Shown piece by piece: positions 56,027 to 64,000 of a DNA stretch of 64,000 nt. The notes under the pieces are model-generated. The model was not told the origin of the DNA, searched no databases, and worked only from the letters and a program-made list of their open reading frames with translations. Position 1 is the first letter of the stretch, and every line of letters begins with the position of its first letter. This stretch comes from an uncultured Rhizobiaceae bacterium (GTDB lineage Bacteria > Pseudomonadota > Alphaproteobacteria > Rhizobiales > Rhizobiaceae). The stretch covers positions 124,001-188,000 of the forward strand of contig CATOTF010000001.1 in the NCBI GenBank assembly GCA_951813045.1. Direction: 5' to 3'. The position numbers were made by a program, and so were the translations under genes.

Positions 56027-57256
56027 ATGGACGAACAGATCAAAGCGTATATCAGGCAGACAAAAAGACGACTGCGTGGCCTGCAAGATGTAAAATCCGC
56101 ATTCAGCGCGGTGCGAGACCAGACAAAATGCGACGTCGAGACCATTCGCGAACTGTCGGAAAAAGGTCGCTCGACAATCCCGGAAATTGACTACGCCAGT
56201 GTCAAGGACGGAACCGTATCGGATAAACTGCGGCAGGAATGCCGGGCGCGGGGAGCGGCTATTATCCGTGGCGTGTTTCCACGCGATCAAGTGGAAGACT
56301 GGAACGCCGAACTGGGTTCTTATATCGCCGAAAATGACTACCTCAAGAAAGCCGAGAAAAAGGCCGGGCTCGACCAATATTTTAGTGCTTTGGATTCTGG
56401 AAAACCGCAGATATTCGGTCTGTATTGGTCAAAGCCTCAGGTGATGGCGCGGCAGGCTGAGAGCATGGCCCGCACCAAACAATTCCTCAACGGATTGTGG
56501 GATGTGGCCGGGCCCATGGGGGATGAATTCGACCCCAATGAAGATTTTGCCTATGCCGACCGCACCCGCCGCCGGGAACCCGGTGACAAGACTTTGGGTC
56601 TTTCGCCCCACATGGATTCAGGTTCTTACGAGCGCTGGGTCGACCCGGCCTATCAGCGCATTTACGGCAAGGTATTCGAAGGGGCCTGGCAGGATTATGA
56701 TCCGTGGAAAGCGACATTCAGAACGCAGACCCGCGAATATTCATCTCCTGCGGTCTGTTCCATGTTCCGCACATTTCAGGGGTGGACGGCACTGACCGCC
56801 CAAGGGCCGGATGACGGCACATTGAGCCTTATCCCGTCTGCCTGTGGTATTGCTTATTTCCTTTTACGAGCCTTGCAGGACGATGTCGCCGAAGATGACC
56901 TTTGCGGCGCCGAACCGGGAAGAGCCCTGTCCGCCAGTCCGGAGTGGCACAGTGATATTCTTGAAGGGCTCGTCTCAATTCCGCTGGTTGAACCCGGCGA
57001 CACGGTCTGGTGGCACCCGGACATTATCCATTCCGTTGCAAACCATCATCAAGGTGATGATTTCGCCAATGTCATCTACATCGGCGCTTCACCCAAATGC
57101 GTCAAAAACGAAGCCTACGCCCGCAAACAGGCCACTCACTTTTTAGCAGGAAAAAGCGCCCCGGATTTCGCCGCCGAAGATTACGAAATAGACTTCAAAG
57201 GCAGGGCCACCGTTGATGATCTAACCGATCTGGGAAAACGACAAATGGGGCTGTGA
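56027..57256 (+). CDS. DUF1479 family 2-oxoglutarate/Fe(II)-dependent oxygenase-like protein
   Basis: 409-residue protein of the DUF1479 family (YbiU-type), a predicted 2-oxoglutarate oxygenase of unknown substrate. Visible are a helical N-terminus (about 1-70), RGAAIIRGVFPRDQVEDW, the probable iron-site HxD in LSPHMDSGSYERWVDP, the second His in VWWHPDIIHSVANHH and a conserved WTALTAQGPDDGTLSLIP. It is followed after 29 bases by the module at 57286-58979 on the same strand, so a shared transcript is possible. An inverted repeat sits close to the start. Confidence 0.87.
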   Translation: MDEQIKAYIRQTKRRLRGLQDVKSAFSAVRDQTKCDVETIRELSEKGRSTIPEIDYASVKDGTVSDKLRQECRARGAAIIRGVFPRDQVEDWNAELGSYIAENDYLKKAEKKAGLDQYFSALDSGKPQIFGLYWSKPQVMARQAESMARTKQFLNGLWDVAGPMGDEFDPNEDFAYADRTRRREPGDKTLGLSPHMDSGSYERWVDPAYQRIYGKVFEGAWQDYDPWKATFRTQTREYSSPAVCSMFRTFQGWTALTAQGPDDGTLSLIPSACGIAYFLLRALQDDVAEDDLCGAEPGRALSASPEWHSDILEGLVSIPLVEPGDTVWWHPDIIHSVANHHQGDDFANVIYIGASPKCVKNEAYARKQATHFLAGKSAPDFAAEDYEIDFKGRATVDDLTDLGKRQMGL

Positions 57257-57285
57257 TTACGGTGATAAGGATTACAGGGCGTTAA

Positions 57286-58410
57286 ATGAGCGAAATCGAA
57301 ATAAAGGCGGATTTAGACACGCTCTATGAAAACAATTCTACCATTCCTTTTGAAATTGAATTTTCCAATCCAAAACATCATGGGCTGAGTGCAAAGCTTC
57401 GTATTCGACATATCGTTAATGTACGAGACAGGAGCCCGGAAAATGTCGACAGAGTGGTGTATGAGCAACAGTTCATGGTTGCCGGTCGTATGTGCAAAAT
57501 TGATGTGCATTCAGACAAAATTCTAGCATGGGGATATAACGGCTTTAAGATTGGAATCACCTGTCAAGTAGAGGTGATAGTGGATGACGCGATCTTCTTT
57601 GATTCAAAAGAAAGAGTGAACATTCCTCTTATGCGTCTCAGTCCGGACAATAATGGTTTGGCCGCCAATCCAGGTGAAGAACTGGACCCAGACGATACAA
57701 TTAATTTTATCCGCAATTTTGCAATTATCTCCTTGAAGCAGAAAATCGCATGGATCGCTGCCTTTGGTGCATTTATCTTGGCGGCGATAGGCAATTTTCT
57801 ACTCGCGCTTTTTGATACGTTTATTGCTTCTGTGCCATTTGTGTACTCCGGCGAACCTGAGTTCATATTATTTGGAACGGGTGCGGGTGCTGTCGCCGGT
57901 GGGGTTGGTTTCCTTGCTGTCCATATAAGAATATTACGATCTTACAAAACTGCTAAACTGGTTGAAACACTACCGATTATTTCGAAAGGCAGGAGCTATC
58001 GGTTTTCTGATTTCTTTAACGCGAGATCTACCGTAAAATTGAAACGTGTTACTCTGCGTCTGGTTGTTGCGAATCTTGAATGTGGGCAATACTGGCGCGG
58101 TTCTGGAACTGATCGCAGGTGTGTGAGTTTTACTCACCCAAGTCGAGCGGTTGTATTGTTTGAAAAGACGGTTGCTGAGATACCAAAAGGGGTGGGTATC
58201 GAGGCATATTTCAACGAACGACTGAATCTGGACAAAACATTTGAGTGCATGCTGCCCAATTATATGATTACTAGTACTCATGGCGTAAAGCTCAAAACGG
58301 TGATCCAGATAATGGTCGCCGATTTGGCTGACACAAGTTTGGAATTGCCGCTCTATATCTGGAACAGTAAAGATTTCACAGATAATCATGACCATGAGGA
58401 CGATGATTGA
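57286..58410 (+). CDS. Unknown two-helix membrane protein with beta-rich, arrestin-like flanks
   Basis: Not recognised by name. 374 residues: an N-terminal beta-rich domain (about 1-120) patterned like an arrestin/Spo0M sandwich, two membrane helices (154-178, IAAFGAFILAAIGNFLLALF; 192-215, ILFGTGAGAVAGGVGFLAV), and a C-terminal beta-rich domain (235-360; YMITSTHGVKLKTVIQIMVA), ending in an acidic HD-rich tail. With two helices both large domains should lie on the same, probably cytoplasmic, side. AGGGCG precedes the ATG. GC of 57301-57360 is 20 of 60 against 36 of 60 upstream at 56521-56580. The stop overlaps the next gene's TTG start, so the two act together. Confidence 0.7.
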   Translation: MSEIEIKADLDTLYENNSTIPFEIEFSNPKHHGLSAKLRIRHIVNVRDRSPENVDRVVYEQQFMVAGRMCKIDVHSDKILAWGYNGFKIGITCQVEVIVDDAIFFDSKERVNIPLMRLSPDNNGLAANPGEELDPDDTINFIRNFAIISLKQKIAWIAAFGAFILAAIGNFLLALFDTFIASVPFVYSGEPEFILFGTGAGAVAGGVGFLAVHIRILRSYKTAKLVETLPIISKGRSYRFSDFFNARSTVKLKRVTLRLVVANLECGQYWRGSGTDRRCVSFTHPSRAVVLFEKTVAEIPKGVGIEAYFNERLNLDKTFECMLPNYMITSTHGVKLKTVIQIMVADLADTSLELPLYIWNSKDFTDNHDHEDDD

Positions 58411-58979
58411 GTTTTCAGTTCGATGACTATTTGAACCTATCAAGCTGGCGTCTGGTGAACAAACGAGTTGTCGTTTTTATTGGGTGCAGTGGCGCCGGAA
58501 AATCGAGCTATATCGAGTATCTGTTGAGCCAGCACCCCGACTTTTTTGACCGGGACGTTTATTGGATTGTGGAAGGCCGACCATTGATTTGGAATGAAAT
58601 GGTTCCAACCAAGCCCTCATTGGTAGTCGTTGATGAATTGCTGGTTTTCAGAGATCTCCGGCAGGTGGCCAAGTTGATGTATGCAGGTCATTGCTTGCTG
58701 ATTGCATCTCATTTGCCCAGGTTCTGGCACTGGCCGTTGAGGTTGTTTGGCTCGATGGTGCAATTTCAGATTGATGGCGTGCGTTTGAAAGTGGTCAATG
58801 CGCTTGTAAGGCGTCAAGTGCAATTCAGCGAACGTGCGGTTGATGACTTCATTCGGCAATATGGCGCCAACTACACAGATCTGGATATGATTTTGGAAAC
58901 CTGCCCAATTCCAGATCTTGATACTGCGCTTCATCACTTCAGCAAGTTTTATTCAGTTGAAAGAGTGCGAAATAATTAG
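58407..58979 (+). CDS. Small P-loop ATPase paired with the membrane protein
   Basis: 190 residues, P-loop NTPase. Walker A is GCSGAGKSS (residues 26-34), Walker B is SLVVVDEL (71-78, Asp76-Glu77), and a sensor-like LLIASH lies near 97-102, giving an AAA/transport-type core with the lid-like remainder up to 190. It starts at TTG 58407, inside TTGA shared with the stop of the previous gene, with GAGGA six bases upstream; no ATG fits in this frame, and GTG 58455 is a weaker option. Function unknown; a membrane-linked ATPase complex with the 57286 product is the natural reading. Confidence 0.75.
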   Translation: MSFQFDDYLNLSSWRLVNKRVVVFIGCSGAGKSSYIEYLLSQHPDFFDRDVYWIVEGRPLIWNEMVPTKPSLVVVDELLVFRDLRQVAKLMYAGHCLLIASHLPRFWHWPLRLFGSMVQFQIDGVRLKVVNALVRRQVQFSERAVDDFIRQYGANYTDLDMILETCPIPDLDTALHHFSKFYSVERVRNN

Positions 58980-59026
58980 TGTGGGTTCCAACCCCAATCC
59001 TTGGTAAGTCCCATTGAGATTACCCA

Positions 59027-59866
59027 CTAATACCGAGTGCCACCGTCCTGTTTTGCGCCTGCATAAAGTATGTGCCGTTTGGCTTGGGCGTCCTGTCGGC
59101 AGGCTTCGAAATCATCTTCGTGCAATCGGCCTTTTGGTGGTTGGGCGATTTTGAAATGGCCCCATCTGTCTTCGCCGCTCACATGGGCGACGAGGGATTG
59201 TGTCCCGTCCTGTTGTTTCATCGACGCCTTTATGTAGCGGATGGCGGCACCGATGCGGCGGTCGTCTGTCGTATTGGGCCCGGACGCGTGAAACAGGTGG
59301 CCGTGGTGCATGGACGCCTGACCCGGGGTAAGTTCGACGGCAATTGCGTCATTCTCGTTCACATCCACAGCAATTTCCTGCCCGCGGGACAACAGGTTAT
59401 TGTCGTCAAATGTATCGACGTGATCAACGGCTGATACTTTATGGCTGCCGGGCACGAATTTCATCGCACCGCTGGCAATGCTCACGTCTGACAGGGCGAC
59501 CCAGCAGGTGGTTTCCTCTGCATCGTCGAGCCCCCAATAAGTCAGGTCCTGATGCCAGGATACAATTTTCGGCGAATTGGCTTCCTTGATGAACAGGGCC
59601 GCGCTCCAGACCATGAGGTCAGGCCCCAGCACTTTCGATGCGTGTTCGATCAGTTTGGGATGGCGAACCAAATTATCGAAAGAGGGCAACAGCCGGTCTG
59701 GATAGGAGCGTAGCAGCGCCAGCCGTTCCGGGTCATTGGCAAGCTCGGCCTCAGCGGATTCCAGATCAGCCCGCAACGCAGCCGCGTCCGATGTATCAAC
59801 AATGTCGATCGGGAAAACATAGCCGTCATCTGAATATCGGGCTTCAACGGTGCGATTTTCCTGCAT
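59027..59866 (-). CDS. Phytanoyl-CoA dioxygenase family protein
   Basis: Non-haem Fe(II)/2-oxoglutarate oxygenase of 279 residues. The metal-binding motifs are HQD in SWHQDLTYWGLDD and the second His in HHGHLFHASGPN, with the 2-oxoglutarate-binding Arg in DDRRIGAAIRY. The substrate is unknown; many relatives act on small osmolytes, fatty acids or sugars. It is the last gene of a minus-strand operon after ugpC-fucU-rbsK, 17 bases beyond rbsK, which suggests a hydroxylated or methylated sugar substrate. Confidence 0.88.
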   Translation of the reverse strand: MQENRTVEARYSDDGYVFPIDIVDTSDAAALRADLESAEAELANDPERLALLRSYPDRLLPSFDNLVRHPKLIEHASKVLGPDLMVWSAALFIKEANSPKIVSWHQDLTYWGLDDAEETTCWVALSDVSIASGAMKFVPGSHKVSAVDHVDTFDDNNLLSRGQEIAVDVNENDAIAVELTPGQASMHHGHLFHASGPNTTDDRRIGAAIRYIKASMKQQDGTQSLVAHVSGEDRWGHFKIAQPPKGRLHEDDFEACRQDAQAKRHILYAGAKQDGGTRY

Positions 59867-59883
59867 GATGATCTCCGGAATTA

Positions 59884-60810
59884 CTATTTTGACAAAAGTC
59901 TCTGCACTTCATCCATGCCCGGCATGGAAGGGGCCGTTCCCTTTCGAGTAACCGAAATAGACGCGGTGGCACCACCCAGCCTCATGGCATCCAGCGGGTC
60001 GAGACCCTGCGCCAACCCCACTGCCAGTCCGCCATTAAAGGCGTCACCCGCACCTGTTGTTTCAACCACCGGGCCCGCGTTAAAGGCTGGCAAATGTTCG
60101 GAACTGGTTTTGGTGTGTAGCAATGCCCCTTGCGCACCAAGCGTAACAATCACATTGCCAACGCCTTTATCTAAAAGCGCATCCGCGGCCTTGCGCGCGT
60201 CATCAACGGTTTCGACCGTCATGCCGGTCAACTCCCCGGCCTCGGTTTCATTCGGTGTGAGATAATCGCACAGCGCAAATATACCCTCGTCCAGCTCCGC
60301 GGCGGGGGCCGGGTTTAAAATTGTCAAAACGCCAGCCCCCCGTGCGATTTGCAACGCTTTATGGGCGGTGGGAACGGGTTGTTCCAATTGGGTGATGAAC
60401 ACTTTTGAATTACGAATAAGGGCGGCGTTTTCTTCAATATGGGCAGGCGTTATCTCCTTCGCCGCGCCGGGGCACACGATAATGGCATTGTCGCCACTGG
60501 CTTCTTCAACGAATATATAGGCAGCCCCCGTGTAACTGTTGGGGTCGCGGATGGCGGCGCTTTTAACGCCGGAATCCCGCCAGATATTTTCCGCCATATC
60601 GGCAAAATCATCATCCCCCAAGCGAGTCATCATCGTTACATCACCACCGAGCCGTCCGATAGCGACCGCCTGATTGGAGCCTTTGCCCCCCGGCCCAAGG
60701 GCGAATGAATTGCCGAGAATGGTTTCCCCCATGCGGGGAGGACGGTCGGCCCGATAGCTCGTGTCAGCGACAAATATGCCCAGCACACTGATGTGTTGTG
60801 AGGTGCTCAT
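59884..60810 (-). CDS. rbsK: Ribokinase-type sugar kinase
   Basis: PfkB-family kinase, 308 residues, that phosphorylates a pentose, probably ribose. The N-terminal DTSYRADRPPRMGETILG, GPGGKGSNQAVAIGRLGGDV (substrate-site GGKGxNQA), the NPAPAAELDE block and the catalytic GAGDAFNGGLAVGLAQG are complete. Together with FucU/RbsD-type mutarotase 5 bases upstream and a sugar ABC ATPase it forms a sugar uptake-catabolism operon. Ribose is the family expectation; a related pentose is equally possible. Confidence 0.9.
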   Translation of the reverse strand: MSTSQHISVLGIFVADTSYRADRPPRMGETILGNSFALGPGGKGSNQAVAIGRLGGDVTMMTRLGDDDFADMAENIWRDSGVKSAAIRDPNSYTGAAYIFVEEASGDNAIIVCPGAAKEITPAHIEENAALIRNSKVFITQLEQPVPTAHKALQIARGAGVLTILNPAPAAELDEGIFALCDYLTPNETEAGELTGMTVETVDDARKAADALLDKGVGNVIVTLGAQGALLHTKTSSEHLPAFNAGPVVETTGAGDAFNGGLAVGLAQGLDPLDAMRLGGATASISVTRKGTAPSMPGMDEVQRLLSK

Positions 60811-60815
60811 TGGGC

Positions 60816-61268
60816 TTATTCCCCATCCGGCGGGATTACCCCTTTGCGAAAGGCAAAGCAGCCGTAAAACCGTCGTTCATGGGTCTGTATCACGGCGTAG
60901 GCAGATTTTGCCCGCTCATAAAAAGCGTAACGTTCGATGGAGACCATCAGTAATGGCTCGCCATTAGCCGCATCAACTTCGGCCTGCACTTCTTCCATAA
61001 CGGGCAATATCTCATCCGGATTGCCGACAACTTCCATACGGGCGGCCGCGTCGTCCACAAATGTGTCCAGCGGATATACGGACAGGACCGCCGCCGCCAC
61101 TTCGGCCGCCGGGCGGTCAATGCGCAAAAGCTTACCGTGGGATGTATGTTTAGCAACAGACTCGGCCGGAAAGTTGGTATCCGAGATGATGAGATCATCC
61201 CCGTGCCCCATGGCGCGTAATACCTGCAATACGTCGGCGTTTAAAAGGGGGTTGATGTTTTTCAGCAT
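60816..61268 (-). CDS. fucU: RbsD/FucU family sugar mutarotase
   Basis: 150-residue decameric mutarotase-type protein that speeds interconversion of sugar anomers. The family signature MGHGDDLIISDTNFPAES (about residues 20-37) holds the active-site His and Asp, and the C-terminal FYERAKSAYAVIQTHERRFYG completes it. The FucU branch fits better than RbsD by length. It sits 9 bases after the ABC ATPase and 5 bases before rbsK, so it delivers the right anomer to transporter or kinase. Confidence 0.87.
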   Translation of the reverse strand: MLKNINPLLNADVLQVLRAMGHGDDLIISDTNFPAESVAKHTSHGKLLRIDRPAAEVAAAVLSVYPLDTFVDDAAARMEVVGNPDEILPVMEEVQAEVDAANGEPLLMVSIERYAFYERAKSAYAVIQTHERRFYGCFAFRKGVIPPDGE

Positions 61269-61277
61269 AGGTAACCT

Positions 61278-62360
61278 CTATTCAGTTGTTTCAATGCGCA
61301 TGCCGGTTTTTGGGTCGAATACGTGAAGGGAACCATCGCGCGGTTGGAGGGTAATTTTGTCGCCGGGTGCAAATGTGTGACGATCTTTGAACATGGCTAC
61401 AATCTCCTCTTCCCCGTGTTTGGCGAACACAAGAGTTTCGGACCCGGTGGGCTCCGTTACCGACACCGACGCTGAAAGGTTGGTCTTTCCTCTGGCCTTC
61501 ATAAGCTCCAGATGTTCCGGGCGACAACCGATGGTAATTGGCTGACCATCTTCAAGCGAGAGCTTGGCCGGTAATTTCACCACAGCATCTGTATTGGAGA
61601 CAAACTGGTTACCACGCTTTTTGTAGTTGCCTTCGAGCAGGTTCATCGCGGGTGAGCCGATGAATGTTGCGACAAACAGGTTCTTGGGGTTGTCGTAAAG
61701 CTCTAGCGAGGTGCCGATCTGCTCCACATTACCATCGTTCATGACGACAATCTTGTCGGCCATCGTCATCGCCTCCACCTGATCGTGGGTAACGAAGATC
61801 GTGGTTGTTTTTAGCCGTTGATGAAGTTCCTTGATCTCCTTGCGCATTTGCACGCGCAATTTTGCGTCAAGATTGGAAAGCGGCTCGTCGAAAAGAAAGA
61901 CTTCCGGGTCTCGAACGATCGCGCGACCCATCGCGACACGCTGCCTTTGGCCACCCGACAATTGCCGCGGGTATCGTTTCAGGTAAGGCGTAAGCCCTAG
62001 AATTTTGGCTGCATTGTCCAGCCGTTCTTTCATGATGGCCGGGTCAGTTTTGCGCAATTTGAGAGCAAAAACCATATTATCAGCGACCGTTTTGTGAGGG
62101 TATAATGCGTAGCTCTGAAAAACCATCGCGATATCGCGATCTTTCGGCGGAACGTTGTTGACGACCTTTTCTCCAATTTTAACCGTACCGCCCGTGATGC
62201 TCTCAAGTCCGGCTGTCATGCGAAGAAGGGTAGATTTACCGCAACCGGAAGGCCCGACAAGAACTACAAATTCACCGTCTTCGATCTCGATATCAATACC
62301 GTGCAGGACTTCGGTGTCCCCGTAGGACTTGCGTATCTGACCAACACTTACTCCAGCCAT
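61278..62360 (-). CDS. ugpC: Sugar ABC transporter ATP-binding protein, UgpC/MalK type
   Basis: 360-residue ATPase for a carbohydrate importer. It has Walker [11 protein letters not shown], the LPVYPHKT-type [14 protein letters not shown], signature [16 protein letters not shown], Walker [17 protein letters not shown], the switch His in FVTHDQVEA, and the C-terminal regulatory TOBE domain from about residue 235. ATG 62360 follows GGAAG; the upstream in-frame ATG adds 18 unrelated residues. The membrane components are not in this window and presumably lie downstream of the binding-protein gene at 62636. ugpC here is a family symbol. Confidence 0.9.
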   Translation of the reverse strand: MAGVSVGQIRKSYGDTEVLHGIDIEIEDGEFVVLVGPSGCGKSTLLRMTAGLESITGGTVKIGEKVVNNVPPKDRDIAMVFQSYALYPHKTVADNMVFALKLRKTDPAIMKERLDNAAKILGLTPYLKRYPRQLSGGQRQRVAMGRAIVRDPEVFLFDEPLSNLDAKLRVQMRKEIKELHQRLKTTTIFVTHDQVEAMTMADKIVVMNDGNVEQIGTSLELYDNPKNLFVATFIGSPAMNLLEGNYKKRGNQFVSNTDAVVKLPAKLSLEDGQPITIGCRPEHLELMKARGKTNLSASVSVTEPTGSETLVFAKHGEEEIVAMFKDRHTFAPGDKITLQPRDGSLHVFDPKTGMRIETTE

Positions 62361-62462
62361 TGATAATCTTCCGTCGGAATTGCCGCTTAAAATCCGGAGC
62401 TTATCAGGCTTCATCGCGATGTCTATTCCCGACTTTATCTGTCGTGAATTTTATTGTTTGGG

Positions 62463-62492
62463 TTGACGGGACGAATTTCGCACCCCTACACT
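62463..62492 (+). promoter_or_regulatory. Putative promoter of the sugar-binding protein gene
   Basis: TTGACG (62463-62468) and TACACT (62487-62492) are spaced by 18 bases, reasonable matches to the -35 and -10 consensus. The leader would be about 140 bases to the ATG at 62636. A LacI-type operator was not recognised. Confidence 0.4.
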
Positions 62493-62635
62493 TTAGTCTT
62501 ACTCATTAGGAGTAACTGGCGACAGGTCCGCTGAAACCAGGTCCCATTGTTGGTGTTGGAATTTCCAGCGTCCCGGGGCGTCATTTATTGTTGGATGCAG
62601 GGTAGGTGACTTCCCGCGTCTATTGGGAGGATATT

Positions 62636-64000
62636 ATGAAAGTCCATATTCACGAAAACCTTATGGGGAAGCAGGCCAGCCGCCGCGATGTATTGCGCGG
62701 CACCGCTGTTGCTGCACTGGGGGCAACTACAGCACTCGCTGGCCTGCCAAAATCGGCAAAAGCACAGGATAATGTTCGCGCCGCGATTTTGCAGATTCCC
62801 GGTGTTGGTAAAGGGTCACCAACCGATGCGGACTGGCAAAAGGTCGGTGAAATGTGTCTCGCCGCCACCAAGGCCAACGTCAAGGAAGGCGAATTTGCCG
62901 GTGTTGAACTGACATTTATGGGGCTGAACAACCAGAACCTGCACAACTTCCTGTTCCGCGGGTTCCTGAAACCATGGGAAGCCTATACGGGTGCCAAGAT
63001 TAACTGGATTGACCTTGCACAAGCAGATTATAACGCCCGCCTTCAACAGGCGATTGCCACTGGAACGGTCGATTTCGATATTGCCGAAATGGGAGCCCCG
63101 TTTGAAGGTGACGTGTGCGGTAAAGGCCTGGCGTCCGAGATGCCCGACTGGGTGAAGAAGCAAATCGACATGGACGATTATGTTGATTACCTCAAGGCAC
63201 CTGTTGGCACATGGGAAGGTAAAACCTACCGTATTTCAATTGATGGCGACTGCCACAATTATAATTATCGCACCGACTATTACGACAACGCAGATTTTGC
63301 AAAAGCCTGGAAAGAGGCTGGTAACGATTCTGAGTGGGCACCACCGAAAACCTGGCAGGAAGTGCAGGCGCACACGAAATTCCTGAAAGGCAAGAAAGAC
63401 CCGCTCACTGGCCTGTCAGCCCATGGCTATCTTGATCCGTTGAAAGGCTGGGGTGGATTTGGTTTCTACTTCCTGGGCTCCCGCGCGACAGCCTATGCCA
63501 AACACCCGGATGATCCGGCATTCCTGTTTGACCCGGATACGATGAAACCACGGGTCAACAACGAGGCTTGGGTCCGCGCAATTCAGGACGTGCTAGACGT
63601 CATTGACGCGCAACCCGCTGACCAGATCAATGCTGACCCCGGCACAACCGGCTTCCAGCAGTTTCTTGCCGGTACAGGTTCAGGTCTGTCCTGGTGGGGG
63701 GACATTGGTTCTAACGCAAAAACATCCGACACGTCTGTCGTGGGTGACGTTACCGGATTCTCCATTCTTCCCGGCTCCGATGACGTCTGGAACCACAAGG
63801 AATGCAAATGGGAAACACTAGCCAGCGGCCCGAACTATGCGCCTAATATGGCCTATATCGGCTGGGGTGTTTACGTCATGAAAACCGTTGAAAGCGATGA
63901 CAAGAAAAAGCGCGCTGCTTGGTCCGCTGCGGCCCATCTGGGTGGCAAGGATCTGTCACTTTGGTGTTCAGCTTACCCATCCGGCTTCCAGCCTTACCGC
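62636..64000 (+). CDS. Sugar ABC transporter substrate-binding protein, Tat-exported, C-terminus cut by window edge
   Basis: Family 1 extracellular sugar-binding protein; 455 residues are read before the window ends. The N-terminus (ASRRDVLRGTAVAALGATTA) is a clear twin-arginine signal with predicted cleavage after SAKAQ-DN. The mature protein shows the FMGLNNQNLHNFL, WIDLAQADYNARLQQAIATG, and DGDCHNYNYRTDYY stretches typical of a rhizobial family 1 group. ATG 62636 follows GGGAGGATATT, an excellent site. It is divergent from ugpC-fucU-rbsK-phyH. It likely heads the second half of the sugar operon, with permeases past the edge. Confidence 0.9.
   Translation, partial: MKVHIHENLMGKQASRRDVLRGTAVAALGATTALAGLPKSAKAQDNVRAAILQIPGVGKGSPTDADWQKVGEMCLAATKANVKEGEFAGVELTFMGLNNQNLHNFLFRGFLKPWEAYTGAKINWIDLAQADYNARLQQAIATGTVDFDIAEMGAPFEGDVCGKGLASEMPDWVKKQIDMDDYVDYLKAPVGTWEGKTYRISIDGDCHNYNYRTDYYDNADFAKAWKEAGNDSEWAPPKTWQEVQAHTKFLKGKKDPLTGLSAHGYLDPLKGWGGFGFYFLGSRATAYAKHPDDPAFLFDPDTMKPRVNNEAWVRAIQDVLDVIDAQPADQINADPGTTGFQQFLAGTGSGLSWWGDIGSNAKTSDTSVVGDVTGFSILPGSDDVWNHKECKWETLASGPNYAPNMAYIGWGVYVMKTVESDDKKKRAAWSAAAHLGGKDLSLWCSAYPSGFQPYR

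Noticed and set aside
55742-56377. 211-codon open frame on the minus strand
   Set aside because: It runs across irr and the DUF1479 gene in antisense; both forward genes are well supported.
1-64000. CRISPR array, tRNA, rRNA or prophage
   Set aside because: No regularly spaced repeats, cloverleaf-like intergenic sequence, rRNA segments or phage gene clusters were seen on reading both strands.

Overview
The window looks like an alphaproteobacterial chromosome, most likely of the order Hyphomicrobiales (Rhizobiales). The evidence is a GcrA cell-cycle regulator with a cluster of GANTC (CcrM) sites in front of it, an Irr-type Fur protein beside fabI-fabB-fabA, a CycM-like membrane-anchored cytochrome c, a def-fmt-truA cluster and a Yej-type peptide transporter with two binding proteins. 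Species and genus cannot be read from the sequence. No rRNA, tRNA, CRISPR array, transposase or prophage was seen.

Layout. 1-2.9 kb: argD-argF (minus; argF is cut by the window edge), diverging from gcrA. 3-6.7 kb: polyphosphate kinase 2, an unknown membrane protein, a nitronate monooxygenase-like enzyme and an acetyltransferase. 6.7-8.8 kb: an accessory patch with three inverted-repeat elements and an overlapping two-gene DUF488 module. 8.9-11.3 kb: pheA-kdsB (minus) and cytochrome c (plus). 11.3-20.7 kb: one long plus-strand operon, yejA-yejA2-yejB-yejE-yejF-Nudix-hydroxyacid dehydrogenase. 20.9-26.2 kb: rlpA-like gene, then ubiE-ubiB-coaBC and an agmatine deiminase homologue. 26.2-34.4 kb (minus): hydrolase, small exported protein, LuxR-type regulator, and a run glk / ABC exporter / dapB / gpmA / aminotransferase. 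34.7-43.6 kb: an orphan BMP-type binding protein, an FAD amine oxidase-like gene, a GNAT, two small unusual proteins, a siderophore-interacting protein, htpG and rmuC. 43.7-52.4 kb (plus): def-fmt-truA, the nucleoside salvage genes deoB-add-upp, an SDR, a periplasmic aspartic protease and a large unknown secreted protein. 52.6-55.9 kb: fabA-fabB-fabI (minus) diverging from irr. 56.0-59.0 kb: a DUF1479 oxygenase followed by a two-gene module of unknown function. 59.0-64 kb: a sugar uptake/catabolism locus, with ugpC-like ATPase-fucU-rbsK-phyH (minus) diverging from a Tat-exported sugar-binding protein that runs off the end.

Most of the window is housekeeping metabolism: arginine, phenylalanine, KDO, lysine, ubiquinone, CoA and fatty acid synthesis, translation start and nucleoside salvage. 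The two places most likely to hold something undescribed are the overlapping DUF488 pair (7533-8763) and the module at 57286-58979. The latter pairs a two-helix membrane protein with beta-rich, arrestin-like flanks with a small P-loop ATPase starting at a TTG coupled to the stop of the first gene; its first gene is visibly AT-richer than the gene upstream. Several promoter-proximal inverted repeats (ubiE, irr, DUF1479 gene) and a terminator-like hairpin directly behind the putative argD promoter are candidate regulatory sites. All functional statements come from reading motifs by eye; no database search was made.
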